64,000 nt of DNA from Apostichopus japonicus (GCF_037975245.1 NC_092583.1:6627764-6691763); one strand, 5' to 3'; positions 39,718 to 52,569 are shown, numbered from the stretch's first letter. Made by a program: numbers and translations. Notes: a model not told the origin generated them from the sequence alone.

Positions 39718-39927
39718 AATTTAAAAATCTTGAACTACCAAGACAACTTTCAGAACAAAGTTGATGAGGTGGATGATAAATACAAAGAGAGGATACATCA
39801 GCTGATGCAGGACAACACTGAACTAAGGAAGAGATACATGATGAAATGTGACGAGTTATTCAATGAAAAATCTAACACAGAATTTAAAAGAGTGGAAAAA
39901 GTCACAAGTACAAAAGAAATGTTACAG
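39718..39927 (+). CDS. FLACC1: FLACC1 coding exon 11, end of coiled coil
   Basis: Acceptor TTTTCTGCATAG|A. Encodes 70 residues (467-536), phase 0 at both ends. VDEVDDKYKERIHQLMQDN followed by ELRKRYMMKCDEL aligns with the last coil segment of FLACC1. Donor CAG|GTGAGT is nearly ideal. Confidence 0.87.
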
Positions 39928-40243
39928 GTGAGTTTGTAGCTTGTTTTACATAATGTTTTGTACAAACTGAAACTATTGTACATCTGGGATTACTCTTTTC
40001 AAACATTTTAGACAATTACAGCAAGCCCAAAATGTTTTATTTTATTTATTTTTAAGTTTGGCGAAACGTGAAAAGTCATAACAGTACCATGTGTGGATCA
40101 CTAGTATGATACAATTTCATCTGTAATTATTGAAGAGATCTTTTGGACATATTTTTGTAGTTTCAGGTCAGATTAATTGATTTGAGAAGCTTGTGTTTTC
40201 TAAAGCTCTGTATCGTGTGGCCAAACTGCACAAGTAGAACCTT

Positions 40244-40318
40244 TAACTAGTCGATTGCCCAGTGCATTTGTATGCAATGGAAGCTTTAACTAGTCGATTG
40301 CCCAGTGCATTTTTATGC
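40244..40318 (+). repeat. Two-copy 43-bp tandem duplication
   Basis: TTTAACTAGTCGATTGCCCA occurs at about 40242 and again 43 bases later. It immediately precedes the 41-bp minisatellite in FLACC1 intron 11. Confidence 0.85.
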
Positions 40319-40380
40319 AAGTTCTCCTGGCATGTTCACATGCTTGTGAGATCTTTAACACGATAGTGTTACTTTAATTC

Positions 40381-41047
40381 AATGTGTCTTAAACTTTTGC
40401 AGATTATATTACTTTGGACTTAATGTGTCTTAAACTTTTGCAGATTATATTACTTTGGACTTAATGTGTCTTAAACTTTTGCAGATTATATTACTTTGGA
40501 CTTAATGTGTCTTAAACTTTTGCAGATTATATTACTTTGAACTTAATGTGTCTTAAACTTTGCAGATTATATTACTTTGAACTTAATGTGTCTTAAACTT
40601 TGCAGATTATATTACTTTGAACTTAATGTGTCTTAAACTTTTGCAGATTATATTACTTTGAACTTAATGTGTCTTAAACTTTGCAGATAATATCACTTTG
40701 AACTTAATGTGTCTTAAACTTTGTAGATTATATTACTTTGAACTTAATGTGTCTTAAACTTTTGCAGATTATATTTCTTTGGACTTAAAGAGTCTTAAAC
40801 TTTTGCAGATTATATTACTTTGAACTTAATGTGTCTTAAACTTTGCAGATTATATTACTTTGAACTTAATGTGTCTTAAACTTTTGCAGATTATATTACT
40901 TTGGACTTTATGTGTCTTAAACTTTTGCAGATTATATTACTTTGGACTTTATGTGTCTTAAACTTTTGCAGATTATATTACTTTGGACTTAATGTGTCTT
41001 AAACTTTTGCAGATTATATTACTTTGGACTTTATGTGTCTTAAACTT
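40381..41047 (+). repeat. 41-bp minisatellite, each unit carrying a 3' splice-site-like motif
   Basis: About sixteen units of 40-41 bp. Each reads AATGTGTCTTAAACTTTTGC then AGATTATATTACTTTGGACTT, with small variants (TTTTG/TTTG, GGACTT/GAACTT). Every unit keeps a pyrimidine stretch ending in AG; one has GTAG instead of GCAG. It lies in FLACC1 intron 11, 780 bases before the real exon 12 acceptor. Confidence 0.95.
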
Positions 41048-41829
41048 GCAAGTAAAGTAGTAATATTTTTTACAATGATCCCCAATACTGCAGATCTGTT
41101 AGAATTCTTAAAAGATGGAAAATTTTGTTTAATCACAGAAACATGTTCAAGCAAACACTAAGGCCTCATCTTAGACATATAAATGTCAATAGCACAATAC
41201 CCTGTTATAGAAATTTTATTCATTTATGCAGAAAATTGCAAATGAGGTACAATGTTTCACAACTGCTGTAAATCAGTTATTTGAATTCAACTTTTAGTTT
41301 GTTTTGGCAGCAGCAGATGTTTCTTTTGTTTGAGTTATTACTGTAAATGTTACAATAAGTATGTTACTTCCAAGTAATTAGTATTTTGAGATAACAGCTC
41401 AAACCCCCTCCTCCCTAACCCTCGCCACCACCCAACCCTTTGAAGTGCTCCTGTGAGCATTAGCAGGTTGATTTTATAACTTTTTTTAGTCTATTGATAT
41501 GAAATTCCATGTTTATAATGCATTAACATATAGATGAAATATCACACCTTTGTTTTTGAATATTTTATGACTGAAAATATCTTGTGATTGCTATAATTAT
41601 TTTGCTTGTCTCCAATTTCACTCATGAACATGCTGTCATTTTAAGCCAGCAGGAGGCCTTTTCTTTTGGAACTTAACATTCTTCTCCATCGTATGTTCCA
41701 CGCATTTTATCCTCACATTGCTTTGACTTACACGTGTCACTGCAAAATTGAGAAAAGCCCCAAGACAATCTACAGTATGAAAGGTTGGAATAAAATCATT
41801 TTTTCTTGTCAAAACTCTTTTGATTGCAG

Positions 41830-42135
41830 ATGATAATTCATGCCAAGAATCGCTCTAACGTCAACATGGCAGTCGGTGACAGTGAAACTATCAATTTGAA
41901 GCAACCACTGATTAGACCTTTCAGTGCTCCAATCACAAGAGGAGAAACAAGATCTGCTTTTATAAATGCTGGGGAAGCAGAGCATTATAATGACGATAGC
42001 CAATCAGGAGACGACTTATCCGAGGGTAGAGGGAGACCACACACAACGGTCGGAGGTGGTCGTAAATTAAACAGGCAATCCTTGGTGGAAAGATCCTTTA
42101 GAGCAATAAGAGACTCATCCCTACAATCACTATAA
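41830..42135 (+). CDS. FLACC1: FLACC1 coding exon 12, C-terminal tail and stop
   Basis: Acceptor CTTTTGATTGCAG|A, phase 0. Encodes residues 537-637 and the stop at 42133-42135. The tail is polar and not coiled. It contains LIRPFSAPITRGE and a glycine/arginine patch (EGRGRPH...GGGRK). As far as I recall vertebrate FLACC1 ends soon after the coil, so this tail may be a lineage-specific extension. A possible polyadenylation signal AATAAA is at 43063-43068. Confidence 0.83.
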   Translation: MIIHAKNRSNVNMAVGDSETINLKQPLIRPFSAPITRGETRSAFINAGEAEHYNDDSQSGDDLSEGRGRPHTTVGGGRKLNRQSLVERSFRAIRDSSLQSL

Positions 42136-42184
42136 AAACTAGAAATCAATACATGAGTCTTCCAAGTATCATTTAATGGTAAAG

Positions 42185-42262
42185 AGCAAAGATATTCAAG
42201 GCTAGAAGAGAATTCTGTGGTTACCGGCCCAGCACCCTACCAACTGAGCTATCTAGCCTTTA
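42185..42262 (-). repeat. Partial tRNA-like sequence
   Basis: On the minus strand, AGATAGCTCAGTTGGTAGGG is a good D-arm/A-box. The downstream half has no clear B-box. It falls in the FLACC1 3' UTR region. Confidence 0.4.
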
Positions 42263-45200
42263 GTTGGTGATAAATCTTTTCCAGAAAACACATCATGCAT
42301 TTTAATCCTTGGAGACTTTTTTAGTGATATAAGGAATATTTTATACTATTGATTAACTTTAATTTTTTATTTAATTTTTTATATGCAAAATATGATAGGA
42401 TAAGTACGTATTACGAACAATTAGCAGGTAGCTATAACAAAAAGCCCTGCAGTTCAACTACAGCAAAGTACTAATATCTATCTCAAGTCACACCAAAGCT
42501 CTATAAATTGTAACAGCATGTATGCCAGTACAGACCAAAGGCCATGTTACAGGGCCATCCATCAATGAGTTATGCCAAGCTGCACATTATAACACCATTG
42601 GCAGATGCAATTTATTTCATTGAAGTGATTTGCCTCATTTGTGATTGGTTATTGTGTATATAGAGAGGTATATACAGTTAATTTCCAGTGAAGTTAATTT
42701 AAATAAGTAAATGAATAATGTAAAATGGGATTGGAACCAGTGAACTCTGTAGTTTATTTAAAAACAATCCTTGTAAAAGGTTTAGCCTTGATAGCTGAAA
42801 CCTACTCTGTCCACTTTACTGTGTCCACAGGTCTGTCTGTTTCTTCACAGGTTTTATCTTTTTCAACTTTCTTTTTACTTCCAATACGACTGGATAATCA
42901 CGATTGCTTCACAGTTACAAGTTGTAAATTTGTGATAAACCCTCTAAGAGTTCCAGTTTGAAGAGCAGGCTGTAGAATGACAAGTGTATTTAACCTTGAC
43001 CACTCTAAGCTCTGCTGATCTAGACAGCTTGTAATGTGAAACACTTTATAACTGATAAAAGGAATAAATTTTTTCTTAGAGACCAATTTAGAATGCAAGT
43101 CCGTTTACTCCAGGAGGTGATAAAAGGTGTGATTAGTTGGAATACTCGATCTAGAATAAGAAGATATTGGAGGACAGAGTTTCAGGTTTGCCAGAGCTTA
43201 TTACCATAAAACATTTTATTTAAGAACAGAGGTATAGGAAATAACTTGTGCCTGCTGTTAACAGTAATTCCTTAAAGTGGAACAGGAAAGAAAATACATT
43301 TCTTTTTCATATGTACTTTGTACGTTATTAACTGTAGAACCAGATTGTGGTGGTAATTAATCTCTGTTTATAGAGATGCTAATCGACTTAATTATGCAAG
43401 AATGAATTTGTCAGTATCCAGTATGTCTTTCATTTAAAAGTATCTATTTCTTTTCTTGGATCTTGAAATTATGAATATTTTAAATAGATTTTTATCAAAC
43501 AAATGGTCACTTTTTATTAAATTAATTTTGGGAAAAGCAAAAGCATTTTAATACTTTTAGCCCCCCCCCCCCTTATTTAAAAAAAATCTGTTTATCATTA
43601 CCAATTTTGTATTACAATGTGACATGTTTGTTACTGTTGCTTCAGTCACTGCAAGAATACTTCCCTTTGTGGGCCTGCAAGTGAAAATTATCTTAAACAT
43701 AATACCAAATAGTAGTAGAAATATTCTAGCGAAATATATAAGTGCTAAATAAATAGAGACCTGCAAATGAGGTGTAAATTTTCATGAATTTTGACCTGTG
43801 AGGCAAAAATTATATTTTTCTATTAATTTTTTGCTCTGTTGTTATTTTTTTACTTCTTTGTTTGATTTAACTACAGTCATGCTGTATTGGTTTGGTCCAG
43901 GGAAATAGAGCTTAAAGTTTTACACATATATTTTAAGAGGAATCATTATCGTTTTATGACATATAGATTTGATAAATAAAAGTCCTTTTAGAATGGAAAC
44001 TCTCCAATCAAAGTGACATCATACAGTATGTTCAGGTATGGATTCTTAATTTGAGCAGGTAGTGTTATTTTGTTTAAATGATATCAAAACTTGCAAGCTG
44101 GTACGTATTTAATTCTATAAGCTATAACCTCAGTAATTATTTCTTCAAATTAGTCATTTTACCATTATATTAGGTAAGTCCCTATAAACCCTGACTTTCC
44201 AACTACACAATAAAATTTAAGGTAACTATAAGCACAACCTTGTGTGAAGACATACTGTTCTGTAATTATGTTTAATTCTCAAGTTGAACATTTTTAGCTG
44301 ATTATTATAATATAATATAATATAATATAAATAATTTTAACAGATTACAATAGCTGTAAGATTTTGAAGTGGAGTTTAATTGACAAGAATTTGTAAAGAT
44401 CAGATATCAATCTAGTATTTTCCTTCTCTGTGTTGTTGACTCAGATTTCATACACAAACTACAAAAATTTGTCACTGGACATATTTCTCTTTCATCTGGT
44501 TTATACTTGTATTTATGTAAGATGAATATATTAATTTGGTAGATTCATTTGAAAATTACTTGAATTTGTAATATCTTTGTAGGATTCTTTGAGAGAGATT
44601 TTGCAGGCCTTTACCCTTATTCATAGTTTTTTTTGGTGAATGCTAACCTGGGCATCTCTAGCATCTTTAAAGACCATATCATATATATGAGGTGCCTCCC
44701 GAATAGATTACATAATTGTGGTTAAGGAAATATTAAGAAGACAGAGACAATTTTTACAACATCCTTTAATGGTCCTCACCACAGGAAGGATGAAAAGTGA
44801 CAGTGAATGAAGCACTGTACCTGCTCATCCAACTGTGTAAAGATTGTCATGAAACTGTCAAGTATTTATTCGCCTCAAGCAAAACCAGCTAACTAAATGA
44901 TTTGCTAACAAGGGCCTCATTCTCTTTATAAACCATATACTGCAGGTAATATTCTTTGGGGTACCAAACTCATAGAGTGATCCGGAAACCTAATGTAAAT
45001 ACATAGCACTAGGTTTGACCTTTCTATACTGGAAAGCTTGAAGATTGTGTAAACATATATAAGAAAAAAGGGAAATATATCCACGGACATTCTTCACTAC
45101 GCAGCATATTAGACTGGGGGGTAAAAATCTGAAAAAGGCATCAATATTGTCTCTGCATATGATAAAACAGTAAAGCCATCATCAAAGATCTTTCTCACTC

Positions 45201-45449
45201 GCTGAAACATTTTAATAAATTCTTTCCCTATGAAAGGGCTGGGAGTTATTCGTTGTGTCTAAACCTCTAGGATGGTATGTATGGAGCCAATATGATGACC
45301 AGTTTGTTTTGAACCTTTGAAAGATGCACCTGAAGTATTAGTTACAAGACAGGTATTGCTGTTTTCATTGTGCAATTGTATTTGTCCACATTTGTAAATA
45401 TTTCTTTGTTAAGAATAAAGTCAGAAATCTCTTTACAGTATTCTCTGTC

Positions 45450-46310
45450 TGTTTTTATCATGTTGATCTGTTTCTATCAGGTTGATCTGTTTTCATGTCG
45501 ATCTGTTTCTGTCATGTTGATCTGTTTCTATCATGTTGATCTGTTTCTATGTTGATCTATCTCTGCCATGTTGATCTGTTTCTATCATGTTGATCTGTTT
45601 CTATGTTGATCTGTTTTTGTAGTGTTGATCTGTTTATATCATGTTGATCTGTTTCTGTCATGTTGATCTATTTCTATCATGTTGATCTGTTTCTGTCATG
45701 TTGATCTGTTTCTGTCATGTTGATCTGTTTATATCATGTTAATCTGTTTCTATCATGTTGATCTGTTCTATCATGTTGATCTGTTTCTATAAGGTGATCT
45801 GTTTCTATGTTGATCTGTTTCTATCATGTTGATCTGTTTATATCATGTTGATCTGTTTCTATCATGTTGATCTGTTTCTATCATGTTGATCTGTTTCTAT
45901 GTTGATCTGCTTATATCATGTTGATCTGTTTCTATGTTGATCTGTCTCTGTCATGTTGATCTGTTTATATCATGTTGATCTGTTTCTATCATGTTGATCT
46001 GTTTCTATGTTGATCTGTTTTTGTCATGTTGATCTGTTTATATCATGTTGATCTGTTTCTGTCATGTTGATCTGTTTCTATCATGTTGATCTGTTTCTAT
46101 ATTGATCTGTTTCTGTCATGTTGATCTGTTTATATCATGTTGATCTGTTTCTATCATGTTGATCTGTTACTATCATGTTGATCTGTTTATATCATGTTGA
46201 TATGTGTGTATCATGTTGATCTGTTTCTATCATGTTGATCTGTTTCTGCCATGTTGATCTGTTTTTATCATGTTGATCTGTTTTTATCATGTTGATCTGT
46301 TTTCATGAGA
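45450..46310 (+). repeat. 19-bp minisatellite, about 48 units
   Basis: Consensus CATGTTGATCTGTTTCTAT, mixed with shorter units that lack the ATCAT or GTCAT part. The TGTTGATCTGTTT core is nearly constant, while the intervening TCTATCA/TATATCA/TCTGTCA varies. Intergenic. Confidence 0.95.
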
Positions 46311-49300
46311 ATTCCCCTCTAATATCATAGTTTATTCTGTGACCAATCAAATGGTGAGTTGGATCAGCGTTCTAAATGTCACAAACTGAAAATATGTTTT
46401 GTTTTAATCCCAAGAGTTATTTCTCCCTTTCAGATAGCCAGATGCAAAGAGGGGTTTGAGCATCAAATATTCAATGCTGACAAGCTGTTAAGCTGTATGT
46501 TTAATCCCTAGTACACAGAGCTTACCTCTCATTCACCCAAAGTTCTGGTTAAACCATCTTATATAGGCATTTACAAAATATCACAACTAGAACCAACCAA
46601 AAGCACAAGAATTACAGCTGAAATTATCTATGAATTTTCTTATTTATTATATTACAAAATGTGTTATTTGCACTAAGAATGCAATCTCTTGAGATGATTT
46701 TGGCCATGTGCTTGTTAACTGCATTACAAAATAGATATATTCTTGTGTACAAGTATAATAAACATTCCTCCCTCAAAGATTCCCTTAACAGATAGTTATA
46801 CAATATATTACTTTAAGCAAAGTATGTTTCTGTCATCTAACCTGCCTCTAACCTGTACATGTTGCATACTTCATGTTGAAAGTGACCCCCAATGTGATGA
46901 CATTGTATGAGGCCACTACAACACTTACTAATGGGGGCCAGTATAACCTAGCTGCATTGTGAAAACTGACACTGATTCGAAGTTGCTTGCTGTTACATGA
47001 ATCAGGTTTTTTTCGGCTCATTTTCCCTACTCAAGCCTCATTCTGGTTTTAATGCGATCCTAGATGCTAATTTGGTCAATTTAAGTTGCTTGTTATGACC
47101 GCATTAAGTTCTTAGCCATATCAGTTTCATATCAAAGATGGTTGTTTTTTATTCTTTGTACACAGAAGATTTTTGGGGGGAGGGGAGAGGTAGCCAAGAT
47201 ATTAAGTTCTTACATACATTTCTTCCAAAATAATGTTTATGGCTAACCATAGCTGCATCAACAATATTATAATTTAATTAGCATTTACCAAGAGAGTACA
47301 CCCCCTCCGCCCCCCTTTCCCGAAATACTGCCATCAAGTTTCTGACTTGTGACTAGCCACCCTGTGTGATCTTGGTATTGCACTGATCCAATCAAATATA
47401 AACAATTCTACTTCTTGTAATGTCCGCCTTCATTTTGCTCCTTGGCATTTTATCTTGAATATTTCATCCACCTAAATGAAGGGCAATCCTTAAACATCTG
47501 TTGGTCTGAGATCGTTACTGATGATGTAAAGTCCCTTTTATGTGATACATGTGAGCAGCATCTCATAACTACGTTAGGTCTCTTGTCAACCCCATACCCC
47601 CACCTCTTCCTCCCCCCCCCCCCGGGTACTATGCTAGTAGTGATGTAAAAGTACTGTCTCATTTGTTTCCTTCTGGTATGAATATATTTAAATAAGTGGT
47701 CAATTGGGTACTAGAGCATAATCAAAAAGAGCGGAATAGAAAAATTGAATAAAACAGGTTGTAAAAAAAATGAGATTATTAGTTGTAGTCTAATATACAA
47801 AATTTATTTGTATCAGCACTGATCAGACAATGCTTACATAAAACGAAACATGATATGCAAAATGCTATCAATTTCTGTTGTATTTCAAAGATGGTGCAAA
47901 ATGATGAAACAAGTTTGTTTCATTAAAACAGTTATCTTCAGCAGGGATTGTTTATATACACATAGCTTGACACCTTACCTTATCAGTGATAATATACTGG
48001 ATTTCAGCCGCTGGCAAAATGAACACGTACAATGTAATACATTCTTGTCCTAAGACCACAGTAGCTTGTTACACTGAAAAAATGATTGATCAAAGCTATC
48101 TTTAACAAAAGTGCAACATTTTCCATTTAGGCTTCATTTATGAGAAAGTAAGGTATCTAACACCATGAAATCTATCTGGTTGAAACACTCACCGCGCAGG
48201 CTTCGTATTAAGTGCAAAGCCAAGCTAGGCAAACTTTCCAATCTGAAAACCAGAGGTTAGTGGCCTTGGAAATTATGCACAGCTGGTTGATCTTAAGGAG
48301 AACATTTTTTAATCCAATAATTTCAGTGACTACTGGGTGTGAAATAGCACTGTCAAGAAATACTTTCCAAATGGAAGATATATTGCATCTGGAAAAGGTA
48401 AGAAATTTCAGGGCAGCAGCTTACAGCTTATCAGTATCACCCACAAATTAAGCATACTAAATATTTGCTAGTTTCATGAAATATTATTCTAGAAACTCAA
48501 CTCTTATAAGCTTATTCCTAGATATTGAAATATGCCAATGGAGCTCTCCAGCTTTTCCACAGAGAGCACTGTCATATTCATCCTAATGTGCACAATCTGT
48601 ACTGCTTACAGATCTAGGAATCTAATCAACACGAAGGAATGAGAGCGCTCACCAGCAAGCAAACATGCTGGATAAACTTGCATACAGATGCGCAGGGTAA
48701 TTGACTAGATTGCAGTTAAGCTGTAAAGAAAAAAAGTGCTAAATAAAACACAAAGTGCTTAAAACAATTAGCTCACTTGAAACTTTTAAAATAATTCTTC
48801 TTTTCCTAACCTTAATTCTTCAGTGCCCTCTGTCATATCACTGGTACAGTGATCAACTGACTACCATTATGATCTACAGTCAGTGACTGCACGGTTTCAA
48901 GTTATGACAGCGCCCTCTGTTAAGTTTGGATGTGGCTGGAGGGCCCCATAGAAAATTAACATAATGTGTGAAGAGAAAATACTTTGATGACACAGAAATG
49001 AATATACCCATTTGAAGCAATGAGGCTTAGCAATCGGGAGGTTCAGGCTTCGCTACCATCATCCGAGAGCAATCTACCGTTTTCCCATTTTTAAATTTTT
49101 AAATTGGAAGCCACCAACATGTTAAGTTGTAATTCAATAGCCCTTGAGGGTTTTTCCCACATTTGTGGTCACTTAAGCATCGTTAATATAAATGCTGATT
49201 ATTATATGTTTATTATTACCCAAATTTAAATTTTTCAGCAACTGAAAGTTGTAATCTTTTATTACAGATCAGAAATTGTTTTTAAATACATCTGCACTTG

Positions 49301-49928
49301 TACCCCATATTACTAGTTTCAATACCAGTTAACTACTGTACGTACGCTAATGTGTTGTTTAATATGGTTTAGCATGCCTAGCTGTAAATAATCTCTCACC
49401 TCAATTGCCACATTTGCCACCCAAAAAAAAAACTTCAATAATACCTGATTGCAACTACAAAGGCTTCCATATATGAAGGAGAAAAGTGAAATGTATTTGG
49501 GTCGCAAAAATGACTCAATGGTCTCTGTATTATGATTGTATTTCGATAGTAATGTGACTACACAACCCAGGTAACAACTCATTTATATCAGGTGCAAATT
49601 GTTGGTGTGTCTGTTGCATTCTGTTGTTAGTAAATCAACATACAGAATTGCATACTTGCAAGTATGTAACTTTTTACTACTTTAACTGAATTTGTAGAAT
49701 AGATTTCAAAACTCTGGTTTCTGGGAATACTTAAAGTAGCAACCATATAATAATCCAAGGTTCAGAAGATATGATGCAAGTAAACATCTGACTATAGATG
49801 CAGTTCCTTCCAGGATACCAACACTTGATGAGGATCTTGAAAGATTCTTGATTTCATTTGGACATCATTTCCAACCCATAATGCTGTGAGTGGCACACCA
49901 CCCATTGCAACCTTTGATCAGGTTAATG

Positions 49929-50041
49929 TTAAAAGAATTTTACACCTTCGTTACCATCGAAAGAGATCAGTTCAGCCTTCTGTTGTCTCTGTAATGTCTT
50001 CAAAGCTCTTGATAATAACCAGTCTTCAAGTCCAGAAAATT
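49929..50041 (-). CDS. VPS25: VPS25 coding exon 6 (last)
   Basis: Acceptor GTGCTTTCAG|AA. Encodes FSGLEDWLLSRALKTLQRQQ and then KAELISFDGNEGVKFF, followed by TAA at 49929-49931. This is the C-terminal part of the second winged helix, and the GVKFF ending is diagnostic. Confidence 0.95.
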
Positions 50042-51040
50042 CTGAAAGCACAATGTAAAATCCTCTAAAATTTTAAAACAAAAGCATTTTGACATGTGTG
50101 GGAATGTCAAGCCGTAAGTTGCTTCAAGATCTGTCTATGTCAAAATTCCACTTCTATATTATGAACAACTTTCTTATTTATAGAATTTCAACTTGAGTTC
50201 ATGTACAAAAGGCTGAGGCTTGTGGGTTGTTTCAAGACACTAGTGAGGTCTACAGATAACACAACAGGGTATGTCAAGAGCAATTCTTTATGAACTGTCA
50301 ATTTAAAAGCAATTTTAGAAAATGAACATGACTGGTGACAAGAAAGGTGACACTCAAAATCAGCAGTCCCCAATGTTCACATATTGGAGCCTCTGGGAGT
50401 ACTTTATGCTAGCAACAATATGAAAAAAAAGGGTGCTCAAATGTCTCAGACAAATTACCGTGTCTTGAATACAGACATTGCTAGATTAGTTGAAATTCAG
50501 TTCTGTAAAATGTGTTGGTGAACATTATTAAACTGAATAATGAAAAATGAAAATCTATCCCACTATATATTTGAATGCAATCAACACCTTGCTTAGATAA
50601 CAAGTAGATTGCAAGTGATAATACTGAGTTGATGTTATTTGGACCAATACTGCAATTCCCAAATTGGAAAATAGTATAATAAGTACACTTGCTGCGGGCC
50701 CCATCTCACATCAGCAAGAACAACTAACTATTAGCCCTCTTTGTGGACAAAAGCCAACAATTTGGTCAATTAATGGGACAATGTTTACTAGAGTAAGTAA
50801 ATTACATTACTATGGTCATTGGCATCATGTGCACAACAGTTATAAGTAATGAAACAAATATATCGGCCAAATATATCCAACGCACTACCTTACAAATCCT
50901 AATTAAAACTTTCATCTTTCTTATTACTTCACCAGAGATTGGTGACAGCAACCCAATTCCTAGGTTAGGGTGTGGAGGAATTGAACGATATATGAATTTG
51001 TCCCTTTTAAACATTCAAACATTGATACCATAAGTTTACC

Positions 51041-51150
51041 ATAAAAGATTTCAATAAAAACTGGCCACAATTATATCTTACTGGGGATCTCCATTATAAA
51101 AGATTTCAATAAACACTGGCCACAATTTAATATTAATGGGGATCTCCCAT
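51041..51150 (-). repeat. Two-copy 54-bp tandem duplication in VPS25 intron 5
   Basis: ATAAAAGATTTCAATAAA starts at 51041 and again at 51095. Both copies continue through CTGGCCACAATT and GGGGATCTCC. It lies about 115 bases downstream of the exon 5 donor on the minus strand. Confidence 0.85.
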
Positions 51151-51263
51151 TCAAGTTTTAAATCATAAAGTTAAAGAGTATTTCAAGGTTGGCATAAAAT
51201 GTGAACCTTCCATGTTGGACAACAGTCATTACATATCTAACATTATTGCACAGTAATACCTAC

Positions 51264-51339
51264 CTTCTCCTTTTGTGTCATTTCCATTTGCAATTTCATA
51301 TAATGTACAAACTGTATTCTTCATTCCATGTTTTATTGC
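51264..51339 (-). CDS. VPS25: VPS25 coding exon 5
   Basis: Acceptor GCATTTTTCAG|G, phase 0. Encodes AIKHGMKNTVCTLYEIANGN and then DTKGE. The TVCTLYEI segment matches the conserved FTLYEL of the second winged helix. Donor GAAG|GTAGGT, phase 1. Confidence 0.95.
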
Positions 51340-51534
51340 CTGAAAAATGCCAAAACAAAATAAACACATCAATAGTAACAAAGGTATAAATATGTTCAAT
51401 TATCTTTCAGTTTGAGCATGATGACACATAGCATTTCTATTTCCATTTTGCATAATAGGACAATACTTATGTACAGTACTGACAACACTGGTATCAGCAG
51501 TTGGAAAATACATTCCACTATAACGAACAACTGT

Positions 51535-52569
51535 TTGGTCTCCAAACTCTCCCCACTCAGCAAGTTGTAACTCACCCATTTACATATAAGGTCTCCCCAC
51601 TCAGCAGGTAGTACCTCACCCATTTATATAAAAGGTCTCCCCACTCAGCAGGTTGTATCTCACCCATTTATATATAAGGTCTCTCCACTCAGCAGGTGGT
51701 AACTCACCCATTTATATATAAGGTCTCCCCACTTAGCAGGTGGTTACTCACCCATTTATATATAAGGTCTGCCCACTCAGGTTGTAACTCACCCATTCAT
51801 ATATAAGGTCTCCCCACTCAGCAGGTTGTAACTCACCCACTTATATATAAGGTCTCCCCACTCAGCAGTGAGTAACTCACCCATTTATATATAAGGTCTC
51901 CCCACTCAGCTGGGGGTAACTCACCCATTTATATATAAGGTCTCCCCACTCAGCAGGTGGTAACTCACCCATTTATATATAAGGTCTCCCCACTCAGCAG
52001 GTGGTAACTCACCCATTTTTATATAAGGTCTCCCCACTCAGCAGGGGGTAACTCACCCATTTATATATAAGCCTCCCCATCCAGCCCTTTTATACTCACC
52101 CATTTATATATAGGGTCTCCCCACTCAGCAGGGGGTAACTCACCCATTTATATATAAGGTCTCCCCACTCAGATGGGGGTAACTTACCCATTTATATATA
52201 AGGTCTCCCCACTCAGCAGGTGGTAACTCACCCATTTTTATATAAGGTCTCTCCACTCAGCTGGGGGTAACTCACCATTTATATATAAGCCTCCCCATCC
52301 AGCCCTTTTATACTCACCCATTTATATATAGGGTCTCCCCACTCAGCAGGGGGTAACTCACCCATTTATATATAAGGTCTCCCCACTCAGATGGGGGTAA
52401 CTTACCCATTTATATATAAGGTCTCCCCACTCAGCAGGTGGTAACTCACCCATTTATATATAAGGTCTCCCCACTCAGCTGGTGGTAACTCACCCATTTA
52501 TATATAAGGTCTCCCCACTCAGCTGGTGGTAACTCACCCATTTATATATAAGGTCTCCCCACTCAGCTG
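51535..52569 (-). repeat. 44-bp minisatellite made of VPS25 exon 4 end plus its 5' splice site
   Basis: On the minus strand each unit reads CTGAGTGGGGAGACCTTAT, then ATATAAATGG, then the intron start GTGAGTTACCACC. I count 23 junctions. The one at 52538/52537 is the real exon 4 donor and the other 22 fill almost all of intron 4. All 23 keep GTGAG or GTAAG at the junction even where neighbouring bases vary. A ~218-bp block of five units is itself duplicated (starts at 52071 and 52289). Confidence 0.93.

Larger units (their letters stand above)
9673..42135 (+). other. FLACC1: Gene span: FLACC1-like flagellum-associated coiled-coil protein, 12 coding exons
   Basis: Twelve coding exons join with fully consistent phases into 1914 bases (637 residues plus stop). 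Residues 1-128 are basic and proline-containing. An IHEVIREYPLG stretch at the exon 2/3 junction matches the conserved segment ahead of the coil in FLACC1. Residues ~181-242 are serine-rich. Residues ~242-536 are almost continuous coiled coil, and 537-637 form a polar tail. The best-matching segments are the AYKKTLVQDMEEKWKKKE stretch (exon 8), the REELDQTIEKL stretch (exon 10) and the EVDDKYKERIHQLMQDN stretch (exon 11). They correspond in order to blocks I recall from vertebrate FLACC1 (ALS2CR12), a sperm-flagellum protein. That family is about 445 residues in human, so this protein is longer at both ends. The function is inferred: structural, in cilia or flagella. The alternative is another ciliary coiled-coil family. 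Confidence 0.78.
42136..49928. other. Intergenic region between convergent FLACC1 and VPS25
   Basis: About 7.8 kb without supportable exons. It should hold both 3' UTRs. AATAAA signals for the plus strand occur at 43063 and 43975; for the minus strand (TTTATT on plus) one is at 49258-49263. It also holds a tRNA-like fragment (42185-42262), a short TATAA repeat (44304-44330), a C-run (43561-43572) and the 19-bp minisatellite. Confidence 0.5.

Noticed and set aside
51535-52569. Possible CRISPR-like direct-repeat array
   Set aside because: Units are contiguous 44-mers with no unique spacers, in an intron of a eukaryotic gene. The other arrays in the window fail in the same way.
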